Assembly (NCBI GenBank): GCA_950071955.1
Contig: CATMOC010000123.1
Location: forward strand, 1-8,891
Length of the DNA: 8,891 bases
From: an uncultured Mesorhizobium sp.
GTDB lineage: Bacteria > Pseudomonadota > Alphaproteobacteria > Rhizobiales > Rhizobiaceae
Direction of reading: 5' to 3'
The position numbers and the translations under genes were made by a program. Below are positions 1 through 5,529 of the stretch, piece after piece. The notes under the pieces are model-generated. The model worked only from the letters and a program-made list of their open reading frames with translations, was not told where the DNA came from and searched no databases. Positions within the stretch are counted from its first letter, which is position 1, and each line of letters starts with the position of its first letter.

Positions 1-1
1 C

Positions 2-640
2 ATCGGAGAAAAGTGGAACACCGACGCGGAGGGCCTGGCGGTGCGCGACGGCATCGCCACCGTCGGTTTCGAGCGGGAGCACCGCGTCTCCGAGTTCCGG
101 CTGGCACCCGAGGACATGAAGGCGCCGCTGCGCGACGTCGATTTCCTCGTTCCCGCCCACGAATTGCGCCGCAACCGAGGCTTCGAGACGATCACCTTCG
201 CCCATCCGCACGGCATCCACGAAGGCGCGCGGGTGGTGGTGTCGGAGAAGAGCCTCGACACGAAGGGCAACATCTTCGCCGCGATCATCGAGGGTCCGGC
301 CAGGGGCGTCTTCACGGTCGCCCGCCGAGGCGAGTTCGACATCACCGACGGGGCATTCCTGCCCGACGGCGACCTCCTGCTCCTCGAGCGAAGCTATTCC
401 GTTGGTAAGGGCGTCGGCCTAAGGCTGCGCCGCATCTATGGCGAGAGCATCATGCCCGGCGAACTTGCCGACGGGCCGATCCTGATGGAAGCTGACATGG
501 GCTACCAGATCGACAATATGGAAGGCATGGACGTCTGGCGCCGCGACGACGGCGCCCTGATGGTGTCGCTCGTCTCGGACGACAACCACTCGCTGCTGCA
601 GAGGAACCTCTACCTGGAGTTTATCCTGCACGAAGATTGA
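2..640 (+). CDS. Phytase-like/esterase-like family protein, C-terminal part (5' end outside window)
   Basis: The reading frame is already open at base 2 and reads IGEKWNTDAEGLAV at its start, so the gene begins upstream; the GTG at 41 is an internal valine. About 212 codons remain, ending at TGA 638-640. The DAEGLAV stretch, the later SLLQRNLYLEF tail and the beta-rich, acidic character fit the phytase-like domain (esterase-like activity of phytase family), a beta-propeller-type domain usually found in secreted proteins of about 300-400 residues. Any signal peptide would be off the left edge. The biological substrate of this family is not well established, so no reaction is claimed. The gene converges on the spermidine-synthase-like gene with only 26 bases between stop codons. 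Family call fairly confident; function unknown. Confidence 0.75.
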   Translation: MGEKWNTDAEGLAVRDGIATVGFEREHRVSEFRLAPEDMKAPLRDVDFLVPAHELRRNRGFETITFAHPHGIHEGARVVVSEKSLDTKGNIFAAIIEGPARGVFTVARRGEFDITDGAFLPDGDLLLLERSYSVGKGVGLRLRRIYGESIMPGELADGPILMEADMGYQIDNMEGMDVWRRDDGALMVSLVSDDNHSLLQRNLYLEFILHED

Positions 641-666
641 GAGTGGAGTGGCCCCACTGCGTCCGC

Positions 667-1341
667 TCACGCCGGCCTGACCGCCACCCACACCACATGC
701 CGCGCGCCGCGCTTGCCGGTAGCACGCACCTTTTCTTCCGTGACCTCGAAGCCCGCCCGCAACAGTCGGCGCGTGAAACCCGCGTCCGGTCCCGAAGACC
801 AGACCGACAGCACCCCGCCCGGCCGCAGGGCACGGAACGCGGCGCTTAAGCCGGCGGCGGCGTAAAGCGCGTCGTTCGAGCTGCGGCTGAGACCTTCGGG
901 GCCGTTGTCTACGTCGAGAAGGATGGCGTCCCAGGCGCCCGCGGCGGCGCGGATCGGAAGGCCGACATCGGTCTCCTCCACGCTCACGCGCGGATCGTCG
1001 AGGCAGCCTTGCAGAACCACCGCCATCGGCCCGCGCGCCCAGGCGACCACGGCCGGCACCAGTTCGGCTACCGTCACGCTCGCGGGGCCGAGTTCCGCGA
1101 GGGCCGCTCGGAGCGTAAAGCCCATGCCCAGCCCGCCGATGAGGATCGCCGGTTCCGGGCGGTCGCCGAGCCTTGCCAGCGCGAGCCTCGCCAGCGCCTC
1201 CTCCGAGCCGCCCATGCGGCTGTTCATCAGCTCGTTCGTGCCCAGCATAATGGAAAACTCGGCGCCGCGCCGCTTGAGGCGCAATTCCGCTCCGGGCTCG
1301 CCGGGCACCGGCGCCGAGTCGAGCTGGACCCAGGGGATCAC
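667..1341 (-). CDS. Spermidine-synthase-like class I SAM-fold protein
   Basis: The 224-residue product opens VIPWVQLDSAPVPG and has a Rossmann-type methyltransferase fold. Glycine-rich motif I is LIGGLGMGF (residues 67-75), strand 2 ends in the acidic VAELVP (Glu93), and motif IV is LLDVDNGP (141-148, Asp143 and Asp145). This is the spermidine synthase/MnmC-like fold. True SpeE enzymes run about 280-300 residues, with an N-terminal beta domain and a GGGDG loop. Here that domain is nearly absent and the loop reads GGLGMG, so polyamine synthesis should not be assumed. The GTG at 1341 is chosen because family members begin at this IPWVQLD segment; no good Shine-Dalgarno sequence is visible. The frame stays open much further upstream, but there it overlaps the transporter gene in another frame. 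It lies 68 bases after the transporter, probably in the same operon. Confidence 0.72.
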   Translation of the reverse strand: MIPWVQLDSAPVPGEPGAELRLKRRGAEFSIMLGTNELMNSRMGGSEEALARLALARLGDRPEPAILIGGLGMGFTLRAALAELGPASVTVAELVPAVVAWARGPMAVVLQGCLDDPRVSVEETDVGLPIRAAAGAWDAILLDVDNGPEGLSRSSNDALYAAAGLSAAFRALRPGGVLSVWSSGPDAGFTRRLLRAGFEVTEEKVRATGKRGARHVVWVAVRPA

Positions 1342-1409
1342 GGGCTGTTCGGCGCGTAAGCCGCGCAGGCGGCGGACGTCGCTGCTTGCTCGACCGAGGC
1401 CCGCGTCAT

Positions 1410-2036
1410 CTACCGCGATGCCGCGTAAGGCTCGGGCCGCAGCACCGAAAGCAGGGCGCCGTAGGGCACCAGCATGGCGAGCCCGATCAGGATCTTGACG
1501 CAGAAGTCGCCGATGGCCAGCGACACCCACAGCGGCACCTCGCCGCCCAGGAAGGCCACGGGGAAGGCGAGCGACCCGTCCTCCATGCCGAACACGGCGT
1601 CGATGCCGGAGAAGGCGGCCGAAAAGGCGAGACCGAAGAAAAGGACCGTGTCCAGCACCGAGCCGATCAGTGTCGAGATGAACGGCGCCTGCCACCACGC
1701 GTTGCCGCGCAGCCGGTCGAAGATCGAGGCGTCGAGCAACTGCGCCGCCAGGAACGCCGTGCCGGAGGCGAACGCGATGCGCGGCGTCGCCAGCCAGACC
1801 GAAAGGACGACCGCGATGACGAAGCCGGCCAGCACCACCTTGCGCGCGGCGCGGGGGCCGAAGCGGCGGTTGGTCAGGTCGTTGACGAGGAAGGCGACCG
1901 GATAGGTGAAGGCACCCCATGTCAGGATCTCGCCCAGCCCGAAATGCGCGAACGGATACTGGACGAGGAAGTTGGAGGCGGCGACCACGGCCGCCATGGC
2001 CACGACGAACGGCAGGATGCGATGCGTGCTTGTCAT
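1410..2036 (-). CDS. yhhQ: Queuosine precursor transporter, VUT/YhhQ family
   Basis: A 208-residue polytopic inner-membrane protein with about six hydrophobic segments. Recognisable family features are SNFLVQYPF (21-29), the loop VNDLTNRRFGP (51-61), then FISTLIGSVLDTVLFF (119-134) and LAIGDFCVKILIGLAMLVPY (173-192). This is the VUT_1/DUF165 family. Its E. coli member YhhQ imports the queuosine precursors preQ0 and preQ1, which are built into the wobble position of GUN-anticodon tRNAs. Length is normal for the family. The ATG at 2036 is preceded by AGGA at 2047-2044 with 7-base spacing. The leader directly before it looks like a preQ1-I riboswitch (separate entry), which independently supports both the function and this start. 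rpmB is upstream on the same strand and the spermidine-synthase-like gene is downstream. Confidence 0.9.
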   Translation of the reverse strand: MTSTHRILPFVVAMAAVVAASNFLVQYPFAHFGLGEILTWGAFTYPVAFLVNDLTNRRFGPRAARKVVLAGFVIAVVLSVWLATPRIAFASGTAFLAAQLLDASIFDRLRGNAWWQAPFISTLIGSVLDTVLFFGLAFSAAFSGIDAVFGMEDGSLAFPVAFLGGEVPLWVSLAIGDFCVKILIGLAMLVPYGALLSVLRPEPYAASR

Positions 2037-2063
2037 TTTTTTATCCTGGGTGATGGAACCAGA
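2034..2063 (-). promoter_or_regulatory. Candidate preQ1-I riboswitch overlapping RBS and start codon of the transporter
   Basis: On the minus strand the leader reads as stem TCTGG (2063-2059), loop TTCCATCAC (2058-2050), stem CCAGG (2049-2045, with a U-G closing pair), tail ATAAAAAA (2044-2037), then ATG. The B. subtilis preQ1-I aptamer, as I recall it, is AGAGG, loop UUCUAGCUACAC, CCUCU, tail AUAAAAAA, then CUA. The UUC loop start, the C before the 3' stem strand and the eight-base A-rich tail are the same. The pseudoknot changes in step on both sides: UAG with CUA in Bacillus becomes CAU (2055-2053) with AUG (2036-2034) here. Ligand binding would therefore pair the start codon itself and hold two bases of the AGGA (2047-2044) in the stem, switching translation off. 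The loop is 3 bases shorter than in Bacillus. Inferred from sequence, not tested. Confidence 0.8.
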
Positions 2064-2085
2064 AAGGCGGGCTACGGCCCGCCTT
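2064..2085 (-). terminator. Terminator-like hairpin between rpmB and the transporter gene
   Basis: A perfect 9-bp inverted repeat (AAGGCGGGC and GCCCGCCTT) with a 4-base loop, CGTA on the minus strand, begins 29 bases after the rpmB stop. On the minus strand it is followed by only one further T before CTGG, giving TTT in total, so the U-tract is short. It may terminate only partially, or act as a 3'-end stabiliser for the rpmB message. The 3' end of the stem touches the first base of the candidate riboswitch. Confidence 0.6.
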
Positions 2086-2114
2086 GCGCGATGAACCGGA
2101 CGGAAGAGGGCGGA

Positions 2115-2411
2115 TCAGGCCGCCTGCTGTTCCGCCAGCTTCTTGGTGATCTGCTTCTTCAGCAGGCGGGCCCGCTGCGAGAGCTCGGCATTGTCGGCCT
2201 TGATCAGGAAGGCGTCGAGGCCGCCGCGATGCTCGACCGAACGCAGCGCGTTGGCGGAGATCCGCAGGCGCACGTTCTGGTTCAGCGCTTCCGAGATCAG
2301 CGTCACGTTGACGAGGTTCGGGAGGAAGCGGCGACGCGTCTTGTTGTTGGCGTGGCTCACATTGTTGCCGTACAGGACGGCCTTGGCGGTCAGTTCGCAA
2401 GCGCGTGACAT
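2115..2411 (-). CDS. rpmB: 50S ribosomal protein L28
   Basis: A 98-residue basic protein starting [20 protein letters not shown] and ending [16 protein letters not shown]. The N-terminal CELTGK-like segment (here CELTAK), the [12 protein letters not shown] stretch (22-33) and [20 protein letters not shown] (47-66) are characteristic of bacterial L28, and the length is normal for alphaproteobacteria. L28 binds 23S rRNA in the large subunit. The ATG at 2411 is preceded by GAAGG (2425-2421) with 9-base spacing. A strong promoter lies about 100 bases upstream and a hairpin lies in the leader (separate entries). A terminator-like hairpin follows the gene, before the queuosine precursor transporter. 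Confidence 0.97.
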   Translation of the reverse strand: MSRACELTAKAVLYGNNVSHANNKTRRRFLPNLVNVTLISEALNQNVRLRISANALRSVEHRGGLDAFLIKADNAELSQRARLLKKQITKKLAEQQAA

Positions 2412-2453
2412 GGTTTCTTACCTTCGGTTCTCTGCCGGACCAATCGACCCACC

Positions 2454-2474
2454 CGCGCCAGACCGGTTGGCGCG
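2454..2474 (-). other. Hairpin in the rpmB leader
   Basis: A perfect 7-bp inverted repeat, CGCGCCA and TGGCGCG with a 7-base loop, lies inside the predicted untranslated leader of rpmB, 42 bases before the start codon. The CC at 2452-2453 could extend the stem past a bulge at 2475. Structured leaders are common in ribosomal protein genes and sometimes bind the encoded protein, but nothing in this sequence shows that for L28. Confidence 0.5.
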
Positions 2475-2514
2475 CGGGAAATGTCAGGCGGCCTCATTGG
2501 AAAAAGTCGCGCCT

Positions 2515-2543
2515 GCATAGTGGCAAACGGCCGGATCGTCAAG
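2515..2543 (-). promoter_or_regulatory. Housekeeping promoter for rpmB
   Basis: On the minus strand CTTGAC (2543-2538) and CTATGC (2520-2515) are separated by exactly 17 bases. This closely matches the rhizobial vegetative sigma-70 pattern CTTGAC-N17-CTATAT. It would start transcription near 2508 and give a leader of roughly 95 bases to the rpmB ATG at 2411. It is the clearest sigma-70 promoter in the window. Confidence 0.75.
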
Positions 2544-2673
2544 CGAGATGCCGTTCCTTATGTGCCCTACCGAGAACTGGAAGAGTTCAAGAGCAAGCTT
2601 GGTTCTCCGTTTCCTCGCCAGTGGCAACGTCCATGACGTGGTCGGCCTTTCCGATCGGCGGCGAGGCGCCTCT

Positions 2674-2940
2674 CTACTCTAGGGTCCGATCGGCCTCCTG
2701 TTCGATGATGACATCGAGTGTGACCATCCCTGCATCCAAATCGGTGGCGGCAGTGTGAATTATGCGCTGTACCCGGTACAAATCGGCAAGAAGCACTCCT
2801 GCTTCATCGCGCTTCCCGTCGCGCGAAAACGCGACAAACTCCCCGACACGCGGCACCTCCTGGAACGTTCGCACCACCAGCCATCCCGCTGCGGAAACGC
2901 CGTCTCCATCTCCAATCTTGATATGACAGCTTACCGACAT
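2674..2940 (-). CDS. Small beta-rich protein of unknown function
   Basis: An 88-residue protein that I cannot assign to a named family. The ATG at 2940 is preceded by GAGGGAG (2952-2946), with its GGAG core 5 bases away, a good ribosome binding site that decides the start; the frame stays open further upstream but without such a site. Predicted strands alternate along the protein: CHIKI (5-9), WLVVRTF (20-26), GEFVAFSR (33-40), LYRVQRIIHTA (54-64) and MVTLDVIIE (72-80). This suggests a compact beta barrel or sandwich. There is no signal peptide or membrane segment. Its bases are poorer in GC (about 57% by hand count over 2701-2940) than flanking genes (about 72% in two 60-base lines counted), which hints at later arrival. 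It reads toward rpmB but is separated from it by rpmB's own promoter. Confidence 0.6.
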   Translation of the reverse strand: MSVSCHIKIGDGDGVSAAGWLVVRTFQEVPRVGEFVAFSRDGKRDEAGVLLADLYRVQRIIHTAATDLDAGMVTLDVIIEQEADRTLE

Positions 2941-3122
2941 GAACACTCCCTCGCTTTCGGCTAAAGTACATGAGAATTCGGAAGCCGTCGCGGCACTCGC
3001 GTCCACCACGCATGACCCGACCTGGGTTCCGCCATCGATACGCCATACCAAACCTTTGCCGCATTCGAACCGCTACTGGGTCTCCAAGGGATGAAGTAGC
3101 GCCGGTCGCGCCCTATCTCCGG
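2941..3122. other. Divergent intergenic region
   Basis: This 182-base gap separates the minus-strand small gene from the plus-strand DUF3108 gene and should hold both promoters. I find no convincing CTTGAC-N17-CTATAT match for either direction. The DUF3108 frame is open from 2970, but the residues before 3123 are arginine-rich and unlike a signal sequence, so I treat them as non-coding. Confidence 0.4.
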
Positions 3123-3929
3123 ATGATGATCAAGATGACACGACTTCCCTTCGTGGCTGGTGCCGCGTATGCAACCCTGCTCGCAGGCACCGCTTTCCAG
3201 GCCGGCGCCGCGGCGCCCTCCACCGTCCAGTCGGAATACGCCGTTTCGCTCTATGGCCTGACGCTGGCGAAATCGAGCTTCCGCAGCACGATCACCTCGG
3301 GAGGCTACGAACTCGACGGCACGCTGCGGAGCGCCGGGCTTGCCAGCGTCTTCGACGACACCGTCGGCACGGTCCGGGTGAGCGGCCGCTTCGGCAGCGA
3401 AATGCCGCGCCCCGACGCCTATGCCGTCGACTACGTCTCGGGAAAGAAGAAGAAGAATACCCGCATCACCTTCTCCGGCGGCAACGTCGCGAGTGCGCAG
3501 AATACGCCGCCGGTGCGGACGAACCGGCCGGGCTGGATCCCAGTTGCGATGGGGCACCTGGCGAACGTGGCCGACCCGCTGTCGGCGACCCTGGTGCCGG
3601 CTGCGAGCCCTGACGATGTCTGCCGGCGCACCATCCGCATCTTCGACGGCGCGATGCGGGCCGACCTGCGGCTGACGCCGGCCGGCAGCGGCGAGATATC
3701 GATCCCTGGCTACGAGGGCGCGACCGTCAGATGCACGGCGAGCTTCGTTCCGGTCTCCGGCTTCCAGCAGGGCAAGGACTCCATCGAATACCTGCGCGAC
3801 CGGGCCCGTATTACGGTGGCCTTTGCGCCGGTCGGCGCCACCGGTGTATATGCGCCCGTCGAAGCGTCGGTCTCGACCAAGATCGGCACGGTCCAGGTCA
3901 GGGCGCTGCGCTTCGAAGCCATAGAATAG
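3123..3929 (+). CDS. Secreted DUF3108 domain protein
   Basis: A 268-residue protein with an N-terminal signal peptide: MMIKMTRLP, hydrophobic core FVAGAAYATLLAGTAF (10-25), and probable signal-peptidase cleavage near QAGAAA (26-31). The mature part is beta-rich and begins VQSEYAVSLYGLTLAKSSF, the usual opening strand pattern of DUF3108, a family of periplasmic proteins of unknown function. The central DPLSATLVPA (151-160) is also typical. Two cysteines, Cys167 and Cys204, flank a beta region and could form a periplasmic disulfide. The start is uncertain among ATGs at 3123, 3126 and 3135; none has a strong Shine-Dalgarno sequence. The 3123 start is kept because all three give a normal signal peptide. 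The gene probably leads an operon with the EamA exporter and the lysoplasmalogenase. No molecular function is claimed. Confidence 0.82.
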   Translation: MMIKMTRLPFVAGAAYATLLAGTAFQAGAAAPSTVQSEYAVSLYGLTLAKSSFRSTITSGGYELDGTLRSAGLASVFDDTVGTVRVSGRFGSEMPRPDAYAVDYVSGKKKKNTRITFSGGNVASAQNTPPVRTNRPGWIPVAMGHLANVADPLSATLVPAASPDDVCRRTIRIFDGAMRADLRLTPAGSGEISIPGYEGATVRCTASFVPVSGFQQGKDSIEYLRDRARITVAFAPVGATGVYAPVEASVSTKIGTVQVRALRFEAIE

Positions 3930-3951
3930 CCGGAAGCCAGCCGCTTCCGGC
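3929..3951 (+). repeat. Intercistronic hairpin after DUF3108 gene
   Basis: A perfect 9-bp inverted repeat (GCCGGAAGC and GCTTCCGGC, loop CAGCC) starts on the last base of the DUF3108 stop codon and ends 6 bases before the GGGAG that serves the next gene. There is no T-run, so it is unlikely to be an efficient intrinsic terminator. It more likely protects the upstream message or modulates expression between the two cistrons. Confidence 0.6.
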
Positions 3952-3967
3952 CCTGCGGGAGCGTGGA

Positions 3968-4861
3968 ATGGGACGGGCGACGCTGATCGGCTTCTCGGCC
4001 GTGATGATGTGGGCGCTTCTGGCGCTCTTCACCGATGCATCCGGCGCGGTGCCGCCGTTCCAGCTTTCAGCCATGTGCTTTTCCATCGGCGCCGGCGTGG
4101 GGCTCGTCGCGCGCGCCTTCGGACCGGCGGCGAAAGCCGCAGCGCCGATCCCGCCGCTGGTGTGGGTGATCGGCATCGGCGGCCTCTTCGGCTACCACTT
4201 CTTCTACTTCACTGCGCTGCGCAACGCGCCGGCGGTCGAGGCCAGCCTCATCGCCTATCTCTGGCCGCTGCTGATCGTGCTCGGTTCCGCGCTGATGCCG
4301 GGGGAACGCCTCGGCTGGCATCACGTCGTCGGCGCGCTGATGGGGCTCGCCGGCACGGGTCTCATTGTGTCGAGGGGAGGGGGCTTCGAATTCGAGAGCC
4401 GCTACGTGTTCGGATATGCCATGGCCGGCCTGTGCGCGGTCTTCTGGTCGTCCTATTCGCTGTTGTCGCGCCGCTTCGACGACGTGCCGACCAGCATCGT
4501 GACCTGGTTCTGCGCGGCGACGGCGCTTTTGTCGCTCGTCTGCCATCTGGCGCTCGAGGAGACTGTCTGGCCGGCCGGCGCGGGCGAGTGGCTGGCGGTC
4601 GCAGGCCTCGGCCTGATGCCGGTCGGCGCTGCCTTCTACGCCTGGGACCACGGCGTCAAGCGCGGCAACATCCAGGTGCTGGGCGCGGCGAGCTATGCCG
4701 CGCCGCTGCTGTCCACCATCATCCTGATCGGCTTCGGCTTCGCCGAACCGACGCTTGCGATCGTCGGCGCCTGCCTGCTGATCACGGCCGGCGCGGCGCT
4801 GGCGGCGAAGAACATGCTCTTCAGACCGGCGAGGCCCGCCGTGGCGGAGTTGGGCGAATGA
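3968..4861 (+). CDS. DMT-superfamily (EamA) exporter, YddG-like
   Basis: A 297-residue inner-membrane protein with about ten transmembrane helices in two EamA halves, the usual length for the drug/metabolite transporter superfamily. It begins MGRATLIGFSAVMMWALLAL. The pieces AYLWPLLIVLGSALMPGE (96-113), CAVFWSSYSLLSRRF (156-170) and AFYAWDHGVKRGNIQVLGAA (222-241) resemble E. coli YddG, an exporter of aromatic amino acids. Substrate remains an inference, since DMT transporters change specificity easily. The ATG at 3968 is preceded by GGAG (3958-3961) with 6-base spacing. The frame is open upstream, but there it is the shifted shadow of the DUF3108 gene. The stop overlaps the start of the lysoplasmalogenase gene as ATGA, implying translational coupling. 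Confidence 0.88.
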   Translation: MGRATLIGFSAVMMWALLALFTDASGAVPPFQLSAMCFSIGAGVGLVARAFGPAAKAAAPIPPLVWVIGIGGLFGYHFFYFTALRNAPAVEASLIAYLWPLLIVLGSALMPGERLGWHHVVGALMGLAGTGLIVSRGGGFEFESRYVFGYAMAGLCAVFWSSYSLLSRRFDDVPTSIVTWFCAATALLSLVCHLALEETVWPAGAGEWLAVAGLGLMPVGAAFYAWDHGVKRGNIQVLGAASYAAPLLSTIILIGFGFAEPTLAIVGACLLITAGAALAAKNMLFRPARPAVAELGE

Positions 4862-5529
4862 TGCCGTTCCCCGGCGGACCGGAGGCCCTGCCCAACGGCA
4901 CCCTGCTGCTCTCCGTCGCGGCGGCGGTGCTCTATCTTTTCATGACGGGACGCGAGCCGTCCTGGCGGCGCACGCTTGCAAAGACCGCGTCGACGGCGCT
5001 TCTGGCCGTGCTCGCCTTCGTTGTCGGCGGACCCGTCCTGCTCGTCGTGGCGCTGGTCCTCAGCGCGGCCGGCGACGCCTTCCTCGCGCACGAGGGCGAA
5101 CCCGCCTTCATGGCGGGGCTCGGCAGCTTTCTTGCCGCGCACATCGCCTACATCGTGCTTTTCGCGCAGTCCGGCGCCGGTCCGGCCGTTCTCTTTGCCG
5201 AGCCGTGGCGTCTTGCCGCCGCACTGCTGATGCTCGCCTTCTCCGTGGGCATGTTCCTTCGGCTGCGGCCTGCCTTGCCTGCGGCCCTGCTCGCGCCGGT
5301 CGCGGTCTATGTCGCGGCGATCCTCGGCATGGGCGTCTTCGCGCTGACGCTGCCGTCATGGGTCGTGATCGCCGGCGCGGTCCTGTTCATGGCGTCGGAT
5401 GCGATCCTCGCTGTGGGACGGTTCCTGATCGCCGAAACCTCGCCGCGGCAGGCGATCGTCCGCCCTGCCGTATGGATCCTCTACTACATTGCGCAGGCAG
5501 CGATCACATTGGGCTTCCTGCTCGGCTGA
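4858..5529 (+). CDS. Lysoplasmalogenase family (YhhN/TMEM86) membrane protein
   Basis: A 223-residue protein with about eight hydrophobic segments and the conserved features of the YhhN/TMEM86 family: the KTASTALLA stretch (42-50), LSAAGDAFLA (68-77) with conserved Asp73, AFMAGLGSFLAAHIAYIVLF (83-102), FMASDAILAVGRF (177-189) with conserved Asp181, and WILYYIAQA near the C-terminus. Characterised members hydrolyse the vinyl-ether bond of lysoplasmalogens, releasing an aldehyde and a glycerophospho-base. Aerobic alphaproteobacteria are not generally known for plasmalogens, so the native substrate here is open. The ATG at 4858 is preferred over 4861 because GGAG (4846-4849) lies 8 bases upstream. 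The start overlaps the exporter stop by 4 bases, and the last 26 bases run antisense into the end of the cupin gene. Confidence 0.85.
   Translation: MMPFPGGPEALPNGTLLLSVAAAVLYLFMTGREPSWRRTLAKTASTALLAVLAFVVGGPVLLVVALVLSAAGDAFLAHEGEPAFMAGLGSFLAAHIAYIVLFAQSGAGPAVLFAEPWRLAAALLMLAFSVGMFLRLRPALPAALLAPVAVYVAAILGMGVFALTLPSWVVIAGAVLFMASDAILAVGRFLIAETSPRQAIVRPAVWILYYIAQAAITLGFLLG

Noticed and set aside
647..658. AGTGG-CC-CCACT inverted repeat between the convergent phytase-like and spermidine-synthase-like genes, as a bidirectional terminator.
   Set aside because: A 5-bp stem with a 2-base loop cannot fold as drawn and no T-run follows in either direction.
1342..1920. Long upstream extension of the spermidine-synthase-like frame.
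   Set aside because: It is arginine-rich, overlaps the transporter gene in another frame of the same strand, and lacks family similarity before the GTG at 1341.
1386..2408. 340-codon plus-strand open frame opposite rpmB and the transporter.
   Set aside because: It is an antisense shadow of GC-rich genes with a low-complexity charged product; rpmB and the transporter on the other strand are unmistakable.
2481..2636. Plus-strand 51-codon open frame antisense to the rpmB promoter, with a plausible-looking C-terminal half (PYRELEEFKSKLG).
   Set aside because: The GGGAA before its ATG has no spacing, third positions are only about half G/C unlike neighbouring genes, and it runs through the rpmB -10 and -35 elements. 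Not enough to call a gene or remnant.
2970..3122. N-terminal 51-residue extension of the DUF3108 protein.
   Set aside because: It would bury the signal peptide behind a basic, proline-containing stretch; starts at 3123-3135 give a normal secreted protein.
4009..4857. Upstream extension of the lysoplasmalogenase frame through the exporter gene.
   Set aside because: The product there is arginine-rich and does not resemble any membrane protein; the ATGA overlap with GGAG at 4846-4849 is the natural start.
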